From NCBI GenBank assembly GCA_026196495.1, contig JAPHSY010000031.1, forward strand, positions 1 through 64,000: DNA of 64,000 bases. The letters are read 5' to 3'. The translations under genes were made by a program, and so were the position numbers. Positions 1 through 9,025 of the stretch are shown here, in pieces. Origin of the DNA: Magnetovibrio sp. (GTDB taxonomy: Bacteria; Pseudomonadota; Alphaproteobacteria; Rhodospirillales; Magnetovibrionaceae). The notes beneath the pieces were generated by a model. The model saw nothing but the letters and a program-made list of their open reading frames with translations. It ran no database searches and was not told the origin of the DNA. How positions within the stretch are numbered: position 1 is the first letter of the stretch; each line of letters opens with the position of its first letter.

Positions 1-698
1 ATCCAACCCGTGACGTTATCCAAGAAGTAACGATCGTGGGTCACGATCATCACGGTGCCTTTGTAGTCTTCCAAGTGGCGTTCCAACCAAGCCACGGATT
101 CTGCATCCAAGTGGTTGGTGGGTTCATCCAGCAGCAAGATGTCAGGCTTTTGCAGCAACAAACGACACAGCGCAATGCGGCGTTTTTCACCACCCGAAAG
201 CTGTTCGACGGAACTGTCGGCAGGCGGGCAGCGTAGCGCATCCATGGCGATTTCGATGGTGCGTTCCAGTTCCCACCCGTCACAGGCATCGATCTTTTCT
301 TGCAGTTCACCTTGTTCTTCCAACAGGGCCGCCATCTCGTCGTCGTCCATGGGTTCGGCAAACTTCATGGAGATTTCGTTGAAACGGTCCAAAAGGTCCT
401 TGGTTTCGCCCAAGCCATGCATGACGTTTTCGACCACGGTCATGGAGTTATCAAGTTGGGGTTCTTGTTCCAGATAACCCACTTTAACACCGTCTGCGGC
501 CCAAGCTTCACCGCTGTAATCGGTGTCGATACCGGCCATAATTTTCAGCAGAGTAGATTTACCTGCACCATTGTGGCCCAAGACACCGATTTTAACACCG
601 GGTAAGAACGACAAGGTGATGTTCTTCAGAATCTCTTTGCCCCCGGGAAAGGTCTTGGACAAGTTCTTCATCACATAAATGTATTGGTACGACGCCAT
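1..698 (-). CDS. ettA: Energy-dependent translational throttle protein EttA (ABC-F ATPase), N-terminal part, cut by window edge
   Basis: ABC-F proteins bind the ribosomal E site and couple ATP hydrolysis to translation; EttA gates entry into elongation according to energy charge. Visible from the ATG at 696-698 are about 232 residues. They hold a complete first nucleotide-binding domain: Walker A GHNGAGKST (about residues 41-49), ABC signature LSGGE (about 168), Walker B LLLDEPTNHLD (about 188-198) and the switch His in IVTHDRYF. The helical insertion between the motifs matches the arm of this family, and there are no membrane segments. The opening MASYQYIYVMKNLSK and the motif EQEPQLD are typical of EttA. 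The linker and second ABC domain lie outside the window. ABC-F assignment is near certain; EttA rather than another ABC-F subtype is likely. Confidence 0.93.
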   Translation of the reverse strand, partial: MASYQYIYVMKNLSKTFPGGKEILKNITLSFLPGVKIGVLGHNGAGKSTLLKIMAGIDTDYSGEAWAADGVKVGYLEQEPQLDNSMTVVENVMHGLGETKDLLDRFNEISMKFAEPMDDDEMAALLEEQGELQEKIDACDGWELERTIEIAMDALRCPPADSSVEQLSGGEKRRIALCRLLLQKPDILLLDEPTNHLDAESVAWLERHLEDYKGTVMIVTHDRYFLDNVTGW

Positions 699-890
699 GG
701 AAGCGGAGCTCCGAAAAGGTTGAAATAAGGTATTAGCTAGGTTCTGACTTTAGAAGGTTTTAGCCTATGCGCCCCCCTTCAAGCAATGGCTTCGCGTGGG
801 GAAATAAATCCTTGATGTTTTGACCGCAAATCACACATGATAACAACCAGTAGTGTTTGGGGATAATGCTTTTAAAACCGCTGGGGCGCG

Positions 891-3800
891 TTGATAAGGT
901 TCAGCCGTTTGGTCAAAAAACGCTATATTCCAGCCGCAATTGTTGCCGTTTTGGGCATCGTGGTTTCGTTTGCCCTTTTCCAAGGGGTGCGGATCATAGA
1001 ACACACCAGTGATGAAAAGGCATTTCGGCGATCAGCGAGCGAACAAATAACCGCTGTGGAAAAAAGCATTACAGCAGAATTGGTGGCGCTAAAATCTATT
1101 GTTGGGTTTTATCAAGGCTCATCTTATGTCGATCGGTCTGAATTCAAATCATTTCTGAATGCGTTTGTTGTCGAGGGCAAAGCGTTCCAAGCATTGGGGT
1201 GGGTGCCTCAAATTGCGCACGAGCAACGTTTAGAATATGAAGCGAAGGCCCGAGAAGATGGCTTGGCTGAATTCTATATTCGAGAGCACGATGATAACGG
1301 CAAGATGGTGCCAGCGCTTCAGCGTGAAAAGTATTACCCCGTTTATTACGTTGAACCTCGTGTTGGTAATGAGGAGGCTCTTGGATTTGATTTGGGATCA
1401 AATCTCATTCGTTTGGCCGCTTTGGAAAAAGCACGTGACACAAACACAATTGTTGCAAGTGCCCCAGTCAAATTGGTGCAGTTGAAAAAAGATAATACGG
1501 GTGTTTTGATTTTTGCTCCAATTTATAAAACGGGTGTTGTTCTTGAAACTGTGGCTCAGCGCCGTGAACACATTAAGGGTTTTGCACTTGGCGTGATTCG
1601 TGTTTCTGGGCTGGTGACAGGTGGTCAAAGTTTGAGGGAGACCAAAGACTTACACTCTGCGCAGGATCTAGATATTTATGTCTATGACACAGGAGTGCCA
1701 GAGTATGAGCAGTTGCTCTATATTCTCGATTCGCAAAATCGCCAACCTACTGAGTCCGCTCCAAGATTAAGTATGAAAGATGCACATGCTGGATTTCATG
1801 TGGATTATGAAGTCAATATTGGGGGACGAAAATGGGAATTGGTGGCACGCCCACGTGACCCAGATACTGTAACAGGTATGACTTTTTCTGCCTTTTTGAC
1901 TTTGACACTGGCTTTGTCGGTAACCGCAGTGTTGAGCATTCACATAGTCTTGATTGCACGCCGAGCCGAACATGTAGAAGACCTTGTTGCGTTGCGTACA
2001 CAAGAGCTCAGCGAGGCCTCACAAAATGCGCAAGATCGTGAAGAGCGTATTCGCGCTGTGTTGGAAACGGCGGCGGATGGCATCATCACCATTGACACAA
2101 GTGGGATCGTGGAAACTTTTAATCGTGAGGCCGAACATATTTTTGGTCGATCAGCGGCAAATGTCATTGGCCAGAATGTAAAGTGCCTTATGCCTGAGCC
2201 ATTCCGGAGTGATCATGATGGATACTTGTCCCGCTATAAACAGCGTGGCCATAGCGATGCTGTGAATATCAACCGCGAACTGAACGGCTTAAGATCCGAT
2301 GGAACGATCTTCCCTATCGAATTGACCATTAGTGAAATGCATGTTGGCGGCAAGATCATGTTTACAGGTGTGGTTCGTGACATTACGGAGCGCAAAGAAA
2401 ACGATCGTATTAAACGTGAATTTATTTCCACCGTCAGTCATGAATTACGCACCCCCTTAACTTCGATTAAGGGGGCATTGGGTTTGTTGATGGCTGGTGT
2501 GTCAGGTGATCTGCCAAAGCGCATGCAAGAAATGCTGAATATTGCCCATAACAATTGTGATCGTTTGGTGCGGTTAATCAATGACATCTTGGATATTGAA
2601 AAAATTGCAGCGGGCAAAATGGAATTTCGCATGGAGACGTTGGATCTTGTTGAAGTTCTGCGACAGGCCTTGGATGCGAACAAGGCTTATGGCGAAAACC
2701 TAAACATCTCCATGAAACTGGATAGCTGCCCGGATGAAGCATTGATCTTAGGGGACCATGATCGTTTACAGCAGGTGATGGCAAACCTTCTTTCGAATGC
2801 GGCTAAGTTTTCTCCATCGGGCGGTGAAGTGTTGATCCGGTGCATACGAACTGGGGGCGGTGCTAATAGCGGATATCGTGTTGAGGTCATTGATCATGGC
2901 AGTGGTATTCCTGATGAATTTCGCGATCAGCTTTTTAAACGTTTTGCTCAAGTGGATACATCGGATATTCGGCAAAAAGGCGGGACAGGACTTGGCCTAA
3001 GTATCTGTCGAGCCATTATCGATTATCATAAGGGTGAAATCGATTTCATTTCCAAAGCGGGTGAGGGATCGACTTTCTTTTTTGAGGTTCCGCAATGGAC
3101 ATCTGCACAAATGAAAGATCAATATGTTTCAGAAACACCTACGTCACCCTTACGCCGGATATTGGTCTGTGAAGATGAACCTGATATTGCAGCATTTATG
3201 CAGTTGTTGTTGGAGCGTGAAAACTACGCTGTAGATATTGCATATGATGCACAAGATGCTCGCGATCATCTTGCAAAACATGAATATGCGGCCATGACCG
3301 TGGACATTGCCTTGCCTGGTGAAGATGGGCTGAGCTTGATCCGGTCATTGCGCGATCATAAAGAAACACGTGATCTTCCCATTATTGTTGTGTCGGCTCA
3401 TGCCGATGATGGACAACGTCAGTTGAATGGTTATGGTTTTGGTGTGTTGGATTGGTTAGAGAAACCAATTGATCAAAATCGCTTGCGTGAAAATCTGCGG
3501 CGGGCGATCAGCCTCAGCAACAATGATAAACCGCGCATTCTACATATTGAAGATGATCCCGATGTCGCCCGTATTGTTTCGCGTTTAGCTGAAGATGTTG
3601 GCAATGTCACATCCGCAGGATCACTTAAAGAGGCAATGAAACATCTTGAACAGGATCATTTCGATTTGGTGATTTTGGATTTGATGCTGCCTGATGGTGA
3701 TGGAGAGAGCATCATGCCGATGCTCAATCGTAAAGATGGGTCCATGATCCCCGTTATTGTGTTTTCTGCGAAAGATGCACACCATAGTCCGTCGGCCAAC

Positions 3801-3914
3801 ATTCATGCTGCGCTGGTAAAATCGAACACCAGCAATGAAGATTTGCTGAACATTATTCGCTCGACTATTGATCAGGCTGAGGAGTATGAAGCCCAAGGCT
3901 ATGGCGGTGCTTAA
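891..3914 (+). CDS. Hybrid sensor histidine kinase: CHASE - PAS - HisKA - HATPase_c - REC - REC
   Basis: Membrane-bound hybrid kinase of 1007 residues. Order seen: a TM helix near residues 12-32; a periplasmic CHASE-type sensor (about 60-300) with the typical stretch FQALGWVPQI; a second TM near 328-350; a PAS domain (about 385-505); an H-box FISTVSHELRTPL; N and G boxes (NLLSNAAKFS, GTGLGLSI); and two receivers whose acceptor Asp are intact (TVDIALPGEDG and ILDLMLPDGDG). The start is a TTG at 891; no in-frame ATG precedes the first TM helix and the ribosome-binding site is weak, so the start is uncertain by a few codons. No dedicated response regulator is adjacent in the same direction. It overlaps the convergent ferredoxin gene by 4 bases. 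CHASE ligands cannot be predicted from sequence. Confidence 0.93.
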   Translation: MIRFSRLVKKRYIPAAIVAVLGIVVSFALFQGVRIIEHTSDEKAFRRSASEQITAVEKSITAELVALKSIVGFYQGSSYVDRSEFKSFLNAFVVEGKAFQALGWVPQIAHEQRLEYEAKAREDGLAEFYIREHDDNGKMVPALQREKYYPVYYVEPRVGNEEALGFDLGSNLIRLAALEKARDTNTIVASAPVKLVQLKKDNTGVLIFAPIYKTGVVLETVAQRREHIKGFALGVIRVSGLVTGGQSLRETKDLHSAQDLDIYVYDTGVPEYEQLLYILDSQNRQPTESAPRLSMKDAHAGFHVDYEVNIGGRKWELVARPRDPDTVTGMTFSAFLTLTLALSVTAVLSIHIVLIARRAEHVEDLVALRTQELSEASQNAQDREERIRAVLETAADGIITIDTSGIVETFNREAEHIFGRSAANVIGQNVKCLMPEPFRSDHDGYLSRYKQRGHSDAVNINRELNGLRSDGTIFPIELTISEMHVGGKIMFTGVVRDITERKENDRIKREFISTVSHELRTPLTSIKGALGLLMAGVSGDLPKRMQEMLNIAHNNCDRLVRLINDILDIEKIAAGKMEFRMETLDLVEVLRQALDANKAYGENLNISMKLDSCPDEALILGDHDRLQQVMANLLSNAAKFSPSGGEVLIRCIRTGGGANSGYRVEVIDHGSGIPDEFRDQLFKRFAQVDTSDIRQKGGTGLGLSICRAIIDYHKGEIDFISKAGEGSTFFFEVPQWTSAQMKDQYVSETPTSPLRRILVCEDEPDIAAFMQLLLERENYAVDIAYDAQDARDHLAKHEYAAMTVDIALPGEDGLSLIRSLRDHKETRDLPIIVVSAHADDGQRQLNGYGFGVLDWLEKPIDQNRLRENLRRAISLSNNDKPRILHIEDDPDVARIVSRLAEDVGNVTSAGSLKEAMKHLEQDHFDLVILDLMLPDGDGESIMPMLNRKDGSMIPVIVFSAKDAHHSPSANIHAALVKSNTSNEDLLNIIRSTIDQAEEYEAQGYGGA

Positions 3915-4216
3915 TCACGTTTAACCTGCTCTGCGTCATCCAATATGCCATCAATATCATCAAGGGTTGTTTGATGATAAAACTTCCCGCCAATGACTTT
4001 GACATTGGGGCCTTCTTTGCAATAGCCCATGCACACGCTGGATTGCACCTTCACCAAAGGGGCGCCATCAAGTACGCGTGCATCAGCACGATTTTGCATG
4101 GCCTTGAGTAAAGGTTTTGAATCTCGCCCTGCACATGAACTGCCACTCATACGCAAATTTGTGCACACGAAGACATTGATGGTCCGGGGTGAAGCGGCTT
4201 TGGTTGACTGGCTCAT
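3911..4216 (-). CDS. Thioredoxin-like [2Fe-2S] ferredoxin
   Basis: A 101-residue soluble protein. It begins with a beta strand INVFVCTN and carries four cysteines at about positions 18, 28, 62 and 66, spaced C-x9-C and C-x3-C. This is the signature of the thioredoxin-fold [2Fe-2S] ferredoxins, related to NuoE C-terminal domains and the Azotobacter Shethna-type protein. The GYCKEGPNVKV segment after the last two cysteines is typical. It is expected to carry electrons in the cytoplasm; the partner is not identifiable here. The gene is monocistronic, with its end overlapping the tail of the convergent histidine kinase gene by 4 bases. Confidence 0.85.
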   Translation of the reverse strand: MSQSTKAASPRTINVFVCTNLRMSGSSCAGRDSKPLLKAMQNRADARVLDGAPLVKVQSSVCMGYCKEGPNVKVIGGKFYHQTTLDDIDGILDDAEQVKRD

Positions 4217-4285
4217 AATTTAGACTTGGATAAAAAATATCAAAGGGTCAAGTTATTTCAATTGGACCCAAATTATTAAGGGGAT

Positions 4286-5359
4286 TTAGCCCAAATGCGC
4301 CACGCCTTTGCGGTGTGCATTGACAGGTAACGGGGCCATGAGCTTTTTGTCCAATTTCCTCAATTGCGCGCTTAGCTCTTGGCCCAGTGCACCGCCGTCA
4401 CCACGAATGTCTTGGCGCACGACAATATCCAAACCGTTTAGGGCTGCATCGAAAATCTCTCGGGTTTGTACCCACAGGCGAATGTCGACCTTGATGGCCC
4501 TGGTAAGGGTGCGTGCGAAGGCTGTGATCAAGGGGTAGCCCATAAACGCACCTTCCATTTCCAAACGATTTACCAAATTGCTCATCAGAGAAATGTTACG
4601 TTTGCGCATATCGACGTTTTGGTCGGATAAACGAAAGGCCAGGCGCAAGACTTCTACGTCTCCACAAACCCAAGCAGCGTAGGTTTCGCTGTGGTCGATC
4701 AAGTCTTGGTGGGCGTCAAATTTTGATTGAGTGTTGACTTGGTCGCGTGGGCGACCCAGGGCAATATCGCCGATGTAGTGGGGCAAGTCGAAGCAGCCGA
4801 CCTCTGGCGCCATGCCGGAGCCTAAGGCTTCTATATAGGGCTTCTTGATATTGCGCCGGTCTTCCAACAGCACGTCGGCAACATTTCGGCGCCGGTCAGG
4901 GCCAAAATAGTTGCTTGTTTTAAAGTAAGCCGGATTGTTACCCAAAACGTTCAAGACATGTTTGCGGAGCGTGTTAACAGAAAAGGGCTTGGCAAAGACC
5001 GCATTGGCGCCCGCGTTGCGTGCCCGTTCAACCTTTTCTGCATCTAAATCACCGCTCATGATGACAATGCGGGTGAAGCGATCGGGGGAATCTGCATGAC
5101 GGCGTATCCAGTTGATCAGCATCATTCCGCCGACGGGTTCCATGTCCCATTCGGTGATGAGTAAGTCAACAGGCGGGGTCTTGCTGCTCATGGTCGTGTG
5201 ATTGGAGTGGCGCAGGTGCTCAATGGCTGCGGCGCCACTGGAAACAGAGCTGACAACACCCACGCCAATGTCTTGGAGTGTGCTCACCAAAAGTGCACGT
5301 GACGACGGGTTGTCGTCCGCGACCAGTACTGAACAGTGTTTGAGCCCTTTTTCGTCCAT
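4286..5359 (-). CDS. Response regulator with degenerate receiver (acceptor Asp replaced by Glu) and helical output domain
   Basis: A 357-residue cytoplasmic protein. Residues 8-138 form a REC domain: the acidic pair D15/D16, S102 (MSGD) and K124 (FAKPF) are present. The usual phospho-acceptor position reads ITEWDME, aligning with the ISDWNMP segment of CheY, so Glu70 replaces Asp57. A YFGPDRRR motif follows, common in alphaproteobacterial response regulators. The remaining 200 residues are mostly helical, have no DNA-binding signature and are of unknown function. The ATG at 5357-5359 is preceded by GAGG at very short spacing. If the Asp-to-Glu change is real the domain may be locked in an active-like or signal-independent state (inference). 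The neighbouring kinase at 891-3914 is divergent in orientation. Confidence 0.85.
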   Translation of the reverse strand: MDEKGLKHCSVLVADDNPSSRALLVSTLQDIGVGVVSSVSSGAAAIEHLRHSNHTTMSSKTPPVDLLITEWDMEPVGGMMLINWIRRHADSPDRFTRIVIMSGDLDAEKVERARNAGANAVFAKPFSVNTLRKHVLNVLGNNPAYFKTSNYFGPDRRRNVADVLLEDRRNIKKPYIEALGSGMAPEVGCFDLPHYIGDIALGRPRDQVNTQSKFDAHQDLIDHSETYAAWVCGDVEVLRLAFRLSDQNVDMRKRNISLMSNLVNRLEMEGAFMGYPLITAFARTLTRAIKVDIRLWVQTREIFDAALNGLDIVVRQDIRGDGGALGQELSAQLRKLDKKLMAPLPVNAHRKGVAHLG

Positions 5360-5493
5360 AACCTCAAGCCTTTAGGCTGCGAATCGTCCACATGCGAATC
5401 ACATAGAGGCTATTATGCTAAACGGATTGCTAACGTATTCTAAACGCGGTCAAAAGAGCTTGGATTTTGTGTGTGGAGGAACTGTTTTAAAAA

Positions 5494-5515
5494 TTGATGG
5501 CTGAAGAGCCGTCAA
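5494..5515. repeat. Small stem-loop upstream of the tetR-type gene
   Basis: TTGATGGCT (5494-5502) pairs with AGCCGTCAA (5507-5515) around GAAG, with one G-T pair. It lies in the 349-base gap 5360-5708 between the divergent response regulator and TetR genes. There is no T-run, so it is not a convincing terminator. Apart from this and the dyad at 5585-5603 I see no gene or element in the gap. Confidence 0.35.
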
Positions 5516-5584
5516 TGGATGTGTCAGGAATTCGTGAGGGGGTATGGCTAAATTTCATTATTGTAAATGGGGTAACATTGAAGC

Positions 5585-5603
5585 TGCACAGTTCAACTGT
5601 GCA
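5585..5603. promoter_or_regulatory. Perfect 19-bp dyad, candidate operator for the adjacent TetR regulator
   Basis: TGCACAGTT-C-AACTGTGCA is a perfect inverted repeat (9 + 1 + 9) located 105 bases before the ATG of the TetR-family gene. TetR proteins typically bind such dyads near their own promoter, so autoregulation is a reasonable inference. No second copy was noticed elsewhere in the window. Confidence 0.5.
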
Positions 5604-5708
5604 AGATCTGGCTACAACTGAAAGCTTTGATTTGGTGTTGATATGCGCCACAATGGCGTACCTTGTTCCCGCTATCATAAATCGCATAGGTAAAGACTGT
5701 ATTAGAGT

Positions 5709-6383
5709 ATGACAGAGTCCCCCGTCCAAGACGGTGCCCCCACAAAGCCACGCAAACGTATGGAGCGCGAAGAGCGTGAAGCCCATATTGTTGCTGAGGC
5801 CATCCAGTTTTTTGCTGAGCATGGCTTTGAAGGAAAAACTCGTGATTTAGCGGCGCGTATCGGCATTACGCAACCATTGCTGTATCGCTACTTTCCCAGC
5901 AAAGAAAGCCTTATCGACCGTGTTTATGAAGAGGTCTATATCAGCCGTTGGAACCCCGACTGGGAGCGCTTGGTCGCAGATCGTAGCCGTCCCTTGTTGG
6001 AGCGCATGACACAGTTCTATCACGAATATGCAGATGCTATTTATGACTATGTCTGGGTCCGCATGTTTGTGTTTTCCGGGCTAAAGGGTGTGGATATTAA
6101 CGACCGATACCTTTCTCATGTGCGTAAAGCTTTGTTGATACCTATTTGTGCTGAATTGCGTCATGACTTTGGCTTGCCCAGTGTTGATGATGTTCCCATC
6201 ACGGATACAGAAGTTGAGCACGCCTGGAGCCTCCACGGCATGTTCTTTTATCGTGCCATTCGTCATTTTGTTTATGGCTCTGCCATGACGGATGATGTCG
6301 AAGGGGCTATCGCCAATGATGTCCGCACGTTCTTGGCCGGTGCGCCTGAAACCGTGCAGGCGATCTTAGATAAAAACACCTAA
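5709..6383 (+). CDS. TetR/AcrR-family transcriptional regulator
   Basis: A 224-residue one-component regulator. The basic N-terminal region leads into a TetR helix-turn-helix at about residues 22-68: IVAEAIQFFAEHGFEGKTRD, then LAARIGITQPLLYRYFPSKE, ending in the diagnostic YRYFPSKE. The C-terminal two thirds are the helical ligand-binding and dimer domain, rich in aromatics (YDYVWVRMFVFSGLKG), which suggests a hydrophobic effector. The ATG at 5709 fits the family length. No efflux or degradation gene is adjacent on the same strand; the next gene (maeB) is convergent, so the targets cannot be named. Confidence 0.9.
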   Translation: MTESPVQDGAPTKPRKRMEREEREAHIVAEAIQFFAEHGFEGKTRDLAARIGITQPLLYRYFPSKESLIDRVYEEVYISRWNPDWERLVADRSRPLLERMTQFYHEYADAIYDYVWVRMFVFSGLKGVDINDRYLSHVRKALLIPICAELRHDFGLPSVDDVPITDTEVEHAWSLHGMFFYRAIRHFVYGSAMTDDVEGAIANDVRTFLAGAPETVQAILDKNT

Positions 6384-6451
6384 TTCTACTGTGCTGTGAT
6401 GTGGACGGTTCTGGTGGGATGGTTCCGCCATAGCAAATATGAATGCCGCTT

Positions 6452-6485
6452 TTGGGTGCATCTACACGAATGTAAATGCACCCAA
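6452..6485. terminator. Long hairpin between convergent TetR and maeB genes
   Basis: TTGGGTGCAT (6452-6461) pairs with ATGCACCCAA (6476-6485). Inside it TACA/TGTA continues the stem after one C-A mismatch to a CGAA tetraloop. It sits exactly between two converging genes, so a bidirectional terminator or transcript-end stabiliser is likely, although no strong T-run follows on either strand. Confidence 0.5.
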
Positions 6486-6505
6486 CTTAGGAAAACCTGA
6501 CCGGT

Positions 6506-8779
6506 TTAAGCCTCATCCTCGGCAACCTGGGCTTCAACACAAGCCAAAGCCGTTAGGTTGAAAAGCCCACGTGGCGTGACTGACGGTGTAACGATGTGGG
6601 CTGGCTGTGCCCCACCCAACAGGACCGGCCCCACCCGCAAGCCGTTACCCATGACTTTGAGCAAGTTTGATGAAGTGTTGGCCGCGTCCAAGTTGGGCAT
6701 GATCAGTAAATTTGCGACCCCGTTGAGGCGTGAGCTTGGGAAAATGCGTTTACGTAGCTCTTCATCCAAGGCAGCATCGGCGTGCATTTCGCCTTCGTAT
6801 TCAAAATCTGGATTTTGCTCATCCAATAACTGGACTGCGCGGCGCATTTTGACGGCTGATGGATTGTCGACATTGCCAAAGTTGGAATGGCTTAACAGGG
6901 CGACTTTGGGCTCAATGCCAAAACGTCGAATTTCTTGTGCAGCCAGCATGGTGATCTCGGCCACTTGCTCCGCTGTTGGATCGGGGTTGACGTAAGTGTC
7001 AGCCAAAAACAGTGTTCCCGTGGGCATGATTAACACGCTCAATGCAGCCGTCACGGAGCATTCGGGATGCTGGCCGATCACATTTGTGACATAGCGTTGG
7101 TGCCATTTGTACTGACCATAGGTACCGCAAATCATAGCATCAACTTCACCACGTTTGAGCATGATGGCGGCAATGGCGGTGGTGTTGGTGCGGATGATGG
7201 TTTTTGCGGCTTCGGGTGAAACGCCTTTGCGTTCCAGCAATTGGTGATAAAGCTGCCAGTAATCGCGATAGCGCGGGTCGTCTTCTGGGTTGCACATTTC
7301 AATGTTGCCCAGACGCAACCCCAATTTTTGTGCCCGGCGATTTATGACTTCCGGGCGTCCGACCAAAATCGGTTCGGCTAAGCCTTCGTCCAACAATGCT
7401 TGTACACACCGCAACACGCGTTCATCTTCGCCTTCGGCAAACACCACCCGGCGCACATCGCGCTTGGCGGCTTCGATGACCGGTTTCATCAACATGCCGG
7501 AGCGATAAACAAAACGCTCCAAACTTTCGATGTAGCTATCAAAGTCTTCGATGGGGCGTGTCGCAACACCACTGTCCATGGCGGCCCGGGCAACGGCCGG
7601 GGCAATTTCTACAATCAAGCGCGGATCGAACGGTTTGGGAATGACGTATTCAGGCCCAAACACCAAGTCTTCACCTCGGTATGCCGCGGCCACTTCAGCA
7701 GAAGATTCCGCATGGGCTAAATCGGCCAAGGCCTTGACGCAGGCAAGCTTCATTTCATCGTTAACCGTGGTAGCACCAACATCAAGTGCGCCGCGGAAAA
7801 TGAACGGAAAGCACAACACATTGTTCACTTGGTTGGGGTAATCGGAACGCCCGGTGGCGATGATGGCGTCATCACGCACTTCACGCACGGCTTCGGGGCG
7901 AATTTCCGGTTCCGGGTTGGCAAGGGCCAAGATAATCGGCTGATCCGCCATGGCTTTGACCATTTCGGGTTTCAAGACGCCTGGGGCGGAAAGACCTAAA
8001 AACAGGTCGGCATCGCCAATAACTTCGCTCAACTCACGGGCATCGGTGTCTTGGGCGTAGGCATTTTTTTGTTCGGTCATGCCGTCGGTGCGGCCTTTGT
8101 AGACAACGCCTAAGTGATCGGACAGATAAACGTTTTCACGTTTGGCCCCCATCAACAACAACAGATTCAGACAGGCAATGCCAGCCGCCCCGCCACCGGT
8201 AGAGACGATCTTGATGTCTTCGATTTTTTTGTTCACCAAACGCAGGCCGTTGAGGACCGCTGTACCAACCACAATGGCGGTGCCGTGTTGGTCGTCGTGG
8301 AACACAGGAATGTTCATGCGTTCACGCAGTGTTTCTTCAACGATGAAGCACTCTGGTGCTTTGATATCTTCCAAGTTGATGGCGCCGAATGTGGGCTCCA
8401 ACATGGCGATGGCATCTGCCAGTTTGTGCGGATCTTTTTCGGCCATTTCAATGTCGAACACATCGATCCCGGCAAATTTCTTAAAAAGGACTGCTTTGCC
8501 CTCCATAACCGGTTTGGCCGCCAAGGGGCCGATATCACCTAAGCCCAAAACGGCGGAGCCGTTGGTGACAACGCCGACAAGGTTTCCACGTATGGTGTAA
8601 CGTGCGGCGGCGGCTTCATCGGCGACAATGGCTTCACAGGCATCGGCAACGCCGGGGGAATAGGCGAGTGATAAATCGCGTTGATTGGCCAATGGTTTTG
8701 TGGGGGTGATACACAATTTCCCGGGCTTGGGGAACTCGTGATAGCTCAGGGCCGCCTCTCGGGTGACTTTACGTGTCAT
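6506..8779 (-). CDS. maeB: NADP-dependent malic enzyme with C-terminal phosphotransacetylase-like domain (MaeB type)
   Basis: A 757-residue protein that decarboxylates malate to pyruvate with reduction of NADP, linking the TCA cycle to gluconeogenesis and NADPH supply. Residues 1-410 carry the malic enzyme fold: AYSPGVADACEAI, the catalytic and metal region EDIKAPECF with HDDQHGTA, and the nucleotide-binding loop STGGGAAGIACL. Residues 430-757 are the phosphate acetyl/butaryltransferase-like domain (EGEDERVLRC, NPDPTAEQVAEITMLAA, LGGAQPAHIVTPS), which in MaeB enzymes acts as an acetyl-CoA-responsive regulatory module rather than a proven catalyst. Full family length; the ATG at 8777-8779 is clear. 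It may consume dicarboxylates imported by the TRAP systems in the window (inference). Confidence 0.95.
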   Translation of the reverse strand: MTRKVTREAALSYHEFPKPGKLCITPTKPLANQRDLSLAYSPGVADACEAIVADEAAAARYTIRGNLVGVVTNGSAVLGLGDIGPLAAKPVMEGKAVLFKKFAGIDVFDIEMAEKDPHKLADAIAMLEPTFGAINLEDIKAPECFIVEETLRERMNIPVFHDDQHGTAIVVGTAVLNGLRLVNKKIEDIKIVSTGGGAAGIACLNLLLLMGAKRENVYLSDHLGVVYKGRTDGMTEQKNAYAQDTDARELSEVIGDADLFLGLSAPGVLKPEMVKAMADQPIILALANPEPEIRPEAVREVRDDAIIATGRSDYPNQVNNVLCFPFIFRGALDVGATTVNDEMKLACVKALADLAHAESSAEVAAAYRGEDLVFGPEYVIPKPFDPRLIVEIAPAVARAAMDSGVATRPIEDFDSYIESLERFVYRSGMLMKPVIEAAKRDVRRVVFAEGEDERVLRCVQALLDEGLAEPILVGRPEVINRRAQKLGLRLGNIEMCNPEDDPRYRDYWQLYHQLLERKGVSPEAAKTIIRTNTTAIAAIMLKRGEVDAMICGTYGQYKWHQRYVTNVIGQHPECSVTAALSVLIMPTGTLFLADTYVNPDPTAEQVAEITMLAAQEIRRFGIEPKVALLSHSNFGNVDNPSAVKMRRAVQLLDEQNPDFEYEGEMHADAALDEELRKRIFPSSRLNGVANLLIMPNLDAANTSSNLLKVMGNGLRVGPVLLGGAQPAHIVTPSVTPRGLFNLTALACVEAQVAEDEA

Positions 8780-8822
8780 GATTATACCTACTCACCAAAG
8801 TGTTTTTTGGCTATGCCAAAGC

Positions 8823-8865
8823 GCACTGAGCACGAATCCCCCACGAATTCACATGTGCTGAGTGC
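8823..8865. repeat. Imperfect inverted repeat and short direct repeat upstream of maeB
   Basis: GCACTGAGCAC (8823-8833) is matched by GTGCTGAGTGC (8855-8865) as an inverted repeat with one mismatch. Within it CACGAAT occurs twice (8831-8837 and 8842-8848), 11 bases apart, about one helical turn. The location 45-90 bases upstream of the maeB start suits a regulator site, but no known motif was recognised. Confidence 0.35.
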
Positions 8866-9025
8866 GTTATATATTTATTTAGTACAGTGTTTGGTGATTA
8901 TAAGCGATGATTTTCCCATGCACAGGGTGAAACCTATGCACGGAGGTGGATGCTGCTATGCGCTGGGAGGGTAATGGCCAGGCCTAATAGATGGTCTTAA
9001 GCCGTTGTGAAAATTGGGCTACGGC

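Noticed and set aside
5494-5712. 72-codon ORF directly before the TetR gene, its stop overlapping the TetR ATG
   Set aside because: Codon use is poor (several ATA, AGA and CTA), the GGAGGA site is too far from the start, and it contains the operator-like dyad; no recognisable protein.
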